From an uncultured Bryobacterales bacterium (GTDB lineage: Bacteria; Acidobacteriota; Terriglobia; Bryobacterales; Bryobacteraceae), in NCBI GenBank assembly GCA_937859895.1, contig CALMAV010000401.1, forward strand, positions 8,013-16,243: a DNA stretch of 8,231 nt, given 5' to 3'. Position numbers and translations under genes: made by a program. Shown one piece after another: positions 5,961 through 8,231 of this stretch. Numbering within the stretch: position 1 is the first letter of the stretch; every line of letters begins with the position of its first letter. The notes under the pieces were generated by a model. The model was given only the letters and a program-made list of their open reading frames with translations, ran no database searches and had not been told where the DNA came from.

Positions 5961-7898
5961 ATGAGCAGCTGCCACAATCCCTCTTCTCGCACCAGCCTAC
6001 TGCCCGATCCAACCATTGCCCCGCCTCGCCCTGCCGGCACGCGAGACATTATTGTTGCGATTGTTGGGCCACCGAACGCCGGCAAATCAACTCTCTTTAA
6101 TCGTTTAACTGGACTTCACCAGAAAGTCGCGAATTTTCCTGGCGTGACAGTAGAGCAGCGCACCGGGCGCGCCAAACTTAAAGGCGAGCAGGAAGTGTTC
6201 CTGGTAGACCTGCCCGGCGTTTATAGCCTGCATCCGCGCGCCGAGGATGAGCAGGTTACTCATGATGTTCTGAAGGGGCAGCGGCCGGAGTTTCCCAAGC
6301 CTGACGCTGTTATCTTGATCCTTGATTCCACCAATTTAGGGCGGCATCTTGTTCTGGCTGCCCCGATTTTAAGTCTCGGGTTGCCTACGCTGATTCTTCT
6401 GAACATGGCAGACGATCTTGCTTTGCGTGGCGGCAAGGTGGACGTCGCTGCATTGTCTTCCGAATTAGGATGTCCGGTTGCGCTGATTAGTGCGGCTAAG
6501 GGTACAGGGCTGGATCGTATCCAACAATTTCTTCTTGGAACAGCGGCGCGCTTGAATGCCCCGCCAACTAGAATTGAGTTGCCTGTCCTACAAGACGTTC
6601 CCAAATGTCGGCAGTGGGCAGCGGCCGTAGGTACCCGGGCCTCTTATAGAGCGCCCGCCCCACCGTTGTGGACCCGCCGCCTGGATGCGATATTCCTGCA
6701 TCCGGTTGCCGGACCGTTTATCTTCGTTGCAGTCGTTGTAGCCGTGTTTCAGAGCATCTTCTCCTGGGCTCAGCCGATCATGGACGGATTGCAGTGGGTA
6801 GTTCTATGGTCTGGGCACTGGATGCAGACAGTGCTTCCTGATTCCCCCTGGCGATCGCTTTTGGTGGACGGCATTTGGGGTGGCGTTGGCTCGGTGCTGG
6901 TCTTTCTTCCGCAGATTCTTCTGTTGTTTTTCTTTATTGGCGTTCTGGAAGACTCGGGGTATCTGGCGCGTGCGGCCCTGATCGCCGATCGAACCATGGC
7001 CAGGTTCGGATTACAGGGCAAATCGTTCATTCCGCTACTGTCGGCCTATGCCTGCGCGGTGCCGGCCATTATGTCCACGCGTGTGATCGAGAACAAACGC
7101 GATCGGATGGCGACTATTATGATTGCGCCGCTGATGACGTGCTCGGCGCGGCTTCCCGTTTATACGCTGATCATCGCCGCTTTCGTGCCGAACATCCCGA
7201 TCCTGCGAGGGGTGCTGTCGCTGCCTGCTGCAGCCATGTTGGGTATGTATCTGCTTGGGTTTGCGGCAGCCGTACTAATTGCTCGATTGTTGAAATCGAC
7301 GGTGCTGCAGAGTAAGCAAACATCATTCATGATGGAGATGCCACCCTATCGCTGGCCTACCTGGCATTCCCTCAGTTTGCGCTTGCTTGACCGAGCGAAA
7401 GTCTTCCTTCATCGTGCTGGTACGGTGATTCTTTGTGTTGCTGTAGTGCTCTGGGTTCTGGCGCACTTGCCGTTGCACAATGGACAAGCTCCGGACTTGG
7501 AACACAGCTTTGCAGGAATGGTCGGCAAAGCAATCGAACCGCTTATCAAGCCGCTTGGCTTCAACTGGAAGATCGGCATCGGCCTAATTACCTCGCTGTT
7601 TGCTCGTGAGGTCATTGTTGGAACCCTCGGTACCATTTACGGCATCGAAGGAGACGAACAGTCAACTAACTGGTCAACCGGCATACAGCACGCGCTTCGA
7701 CACGATTTGAGTGCTGCTGGAGCTGTGGCGCTGCTGGTGTTTTTTGCCTTTGCGATGCAGTGCTTCTCGACTCTGGCTGTGGTGAAAAGAGAAACTGGCG
7801 GTTGGAAGTGGCCAGCCTTTCAGTTCTCTTATATGTTGGTGCTGGCGTACTCTGGATCATGGGCTTCGTTCCACCTTGTTAACTTCCTTTTAAGATAG
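5961..7898 (+). CDS. feoB: Ferrous iron transport protein B (FeoB), short-linker variant
   Basis: FeoB is the inner-membrane Fe(II) transporter with a cytosolic G-protein domain. All G motifs are present in the 645 residues: G1 GPPNAGKST (36-44), G2 ANFPGVTVE (57-65), G3 DLPG (83-86), G4 NMAD (148-151), G5 SAAK (177-180). The membrane part starts near RRLDAIFLHPVAGPFIF (239-255). It contains the first Gate motif ACAVPAIM (364-371, where many FeoBs have GCNVPAI), CSARLPVY (394-401), the second Gate signature MMEMPPYRWP (457-466), AREVIVGTLGTIYG (548-561) and AMQCFSTLAVVKRETGGWKW (598-617). The segment between G5 and the first helix is about half the length seen in E. coli FeoB, so the GDI/helical domain is reduced; this partly explains the short total length against the usual 700-770 residues. 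A 30-residue N-terminal extension (MSSCHNPSSR...) precedes the G domain. ATG 5961 is the only sensible start and follows feoA by 9 nt. Confidence 0.95.
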   Translation: MSSCHNPSSRTSLLPDPTIAPPRPAGTRDIIVAIVGPPNAGKSTLFNRLTGLHQKVANFPGVTVEQRTGRAKLKGEQEVFLVDLPGVYSLHPRAEDEQVTHDVLKGQRPEFPKPDAVILILDSTNLGRHLVLAAPILSLGLPTLILLNMADDLALRGGKVDVAALSSELGCPVALISAAKGTGLDRIQQFLLGTAARLNAPPTRIELPVLQDVPKCRQWAAAVGTRASYRAPAPPLWTRRLDAIFLHPVAGPFIFVAVVVAVFQSIFSWAQPIMDGLQWVVLWSGHWMQTVLPDSPWRSLLVDGIWGGVGSVLVFLPQILLLFFFIGVLEDSGYLARAALIADRTMARFGLQGKSFIPLLSAYACAVPAIMSTRVIENKRDRMATIMIAPLMTCSARLPVYTLIIAAFVPNIPILRGVLSLPAAAMLGMYLLGFAAAVLIARLLKSTVLQSKQTSFMMEMPPYRWPTWHSLSLRLLDRAKVFLHRAGTVILCVAVVLWVLAHLPLHNGQAPDLEHSFAGMVGKAIEPLIKPLGFNWKIGIGLITSLFAREVIVGTLGTIYGIEGDEQSTNWSTGIQHALRHDLSAAGAVALLVFFAFAMQCFSTLAVVKRETGGWKWPAFQFSYMLVLAYSGSWASFHLVNFLLR

Positions 7899-7911
7899 TT
7901 TCCTTTCTGCA

Positions 7912-8231
7912 ATGAACGACATTTTGAATGTAGTGATCCTCGGCTCGGGCTGTGCCGGGAACACTGCGGCGATTTATACAGCCCGAGCTAATCTCGCGCC
8001 TTTGGTTTTAGAAGGCCACGAGCCGGGCGGACAGTTGTCTATTACCACTGAAGTTGAAAACTTTCCTGGGTTTCCGGAGGGTGTGATGGGTCCGGGTCTG
8101 GTTCAGAATATGAAGGACCAGGCTACGCGGTTTGGTGCGACCTACCGGCACGGGCGAGTCACGAGTGCAGAGCTGAGTGCCCCACCGTTCACTCTTACCT
8201 TAGAGGACGGAGAAACGTTCCAGACTCGGAC
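7912..8231 (+). CDS. trxB: Thioredoxin reductase (NADPH), N-terminal part, 3' truncated by window edge
   Basis: ATG 7912 opens a frame that runs off the window after about 106 codons. The product starts MNDILNVVILGSGCAGNTAA, an FAD-binding Rossmann fold with GSGCAG (11-16) where most TrxB proteins have GSGPAG. Then come AAIYTARANLAPLVLEG, EPGGQLSITTEVENFPGFPE (37-56), and GPGLVQNMKDQATRFGATY. All are thioredoxin-reductase signatures, from a cytosolic flavoenzyme that passes electrons from NADPH to thioredoxin. The redox CxxC (usually near residue 135-140) and the NADPH domain lie outside the window, so a divergent TrxB-like ferredoxin/flavodoxin-type oxidoreductase cannot be excluded, although the GGQL and TTEVENFPG matches favour TrxB. 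The gene follows feoB by 13 nt with no terminator between them, so co-transcription is likely. No clear Shine-Dalgarno is visible (TTTCCTTTCTGCA before the ATG), which may mean translational coupling. Confidence 0.9.
   Translation, partial: MNDILNVVILGSGCAGNTAAIYTARANLAPLVLEGHEPGGQLSITTEVENFPGFPEGVMGPGLVQNMKDQATRFGATYRHGRVTSAELSAPPFTLTLEDGETFQTR

Noticed and set aside
6875..7315. 146-codon plus-strand ORF inside feoB
   Set aside because: It is a shifted-frame shadow of the conserved FeoB membrane domain and resembles no known protein.
1..8231. CRISPR array, insertion sequence, tRNA, phage or defence genes
   Set aside because: No regularly spaced repeats, transposase motifs, terminal inverted repeats or tRNA-like folds were seen; all long frames are accounted for by ordinary envelope, iron and redox genes.

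Overview
The window looks like an ordinary chromosomal stretch from an Acidobacteriota-type bacterium, probably Terriglobia-like. The main evidence is a 1,123-residue outer-membrane protein with an N-terminal carboxypeptidase-regulatory-like domain, an Oar/TonB-dependent-type plug and barrel, and a C-terminal Phe. This architecture is strongly expanded in that phylum. The FeoB and thioredoxin reductase variants fit the same group. This assignment is inferred from protein style, not from a marker gene.

Layout. (1) Positions 2-400: C-terminal end of an AI-2E-family permease, closed by a hairpin terminator (422-454). (2) 456-656, minus strand: a 66-residue His/Lys/Ala/Glu-rich heptad protein, convergent with the permease and divergent from the next gene. 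(3) 678-1856: an exported protein made of about ten TPR repeats. (4) 1930-5301: the large Oar-like outer-membrane receptor, 73 nt downstream of the TPR gene on the same strand and probably linked to it. (5) 5302-5648: a 347-nt gap with a very strong stem-loop (5316-5364). The 3' arm of that stem-loop carries a good Shine-Dalgarno sequence followed by a 27-codon ORF. (6) 5649-7898: feoA and feoB, the ferrous iron uptake system. (7) From 7912: the start of a thioredoxin reductase gene, 13 nt after feoB and cut by the window end.

How the genes may work together. The TPR protein and the receptor probably act in the cell envelope, but their substrate cannot be read from sequence. FeoA and FeoB import Fe(II) across the inner membrane. 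The tight spacing to trxB suggests co-transcription of iron uptake with a thiol-redox enzyme. No mobile element, CRISPR array, tRNA, rRNA or obvious new multi-gene system is visible. The least explained items are the SD-sequestering hairpin, the small His-rich protein and the feoAB-trxB arrangement.
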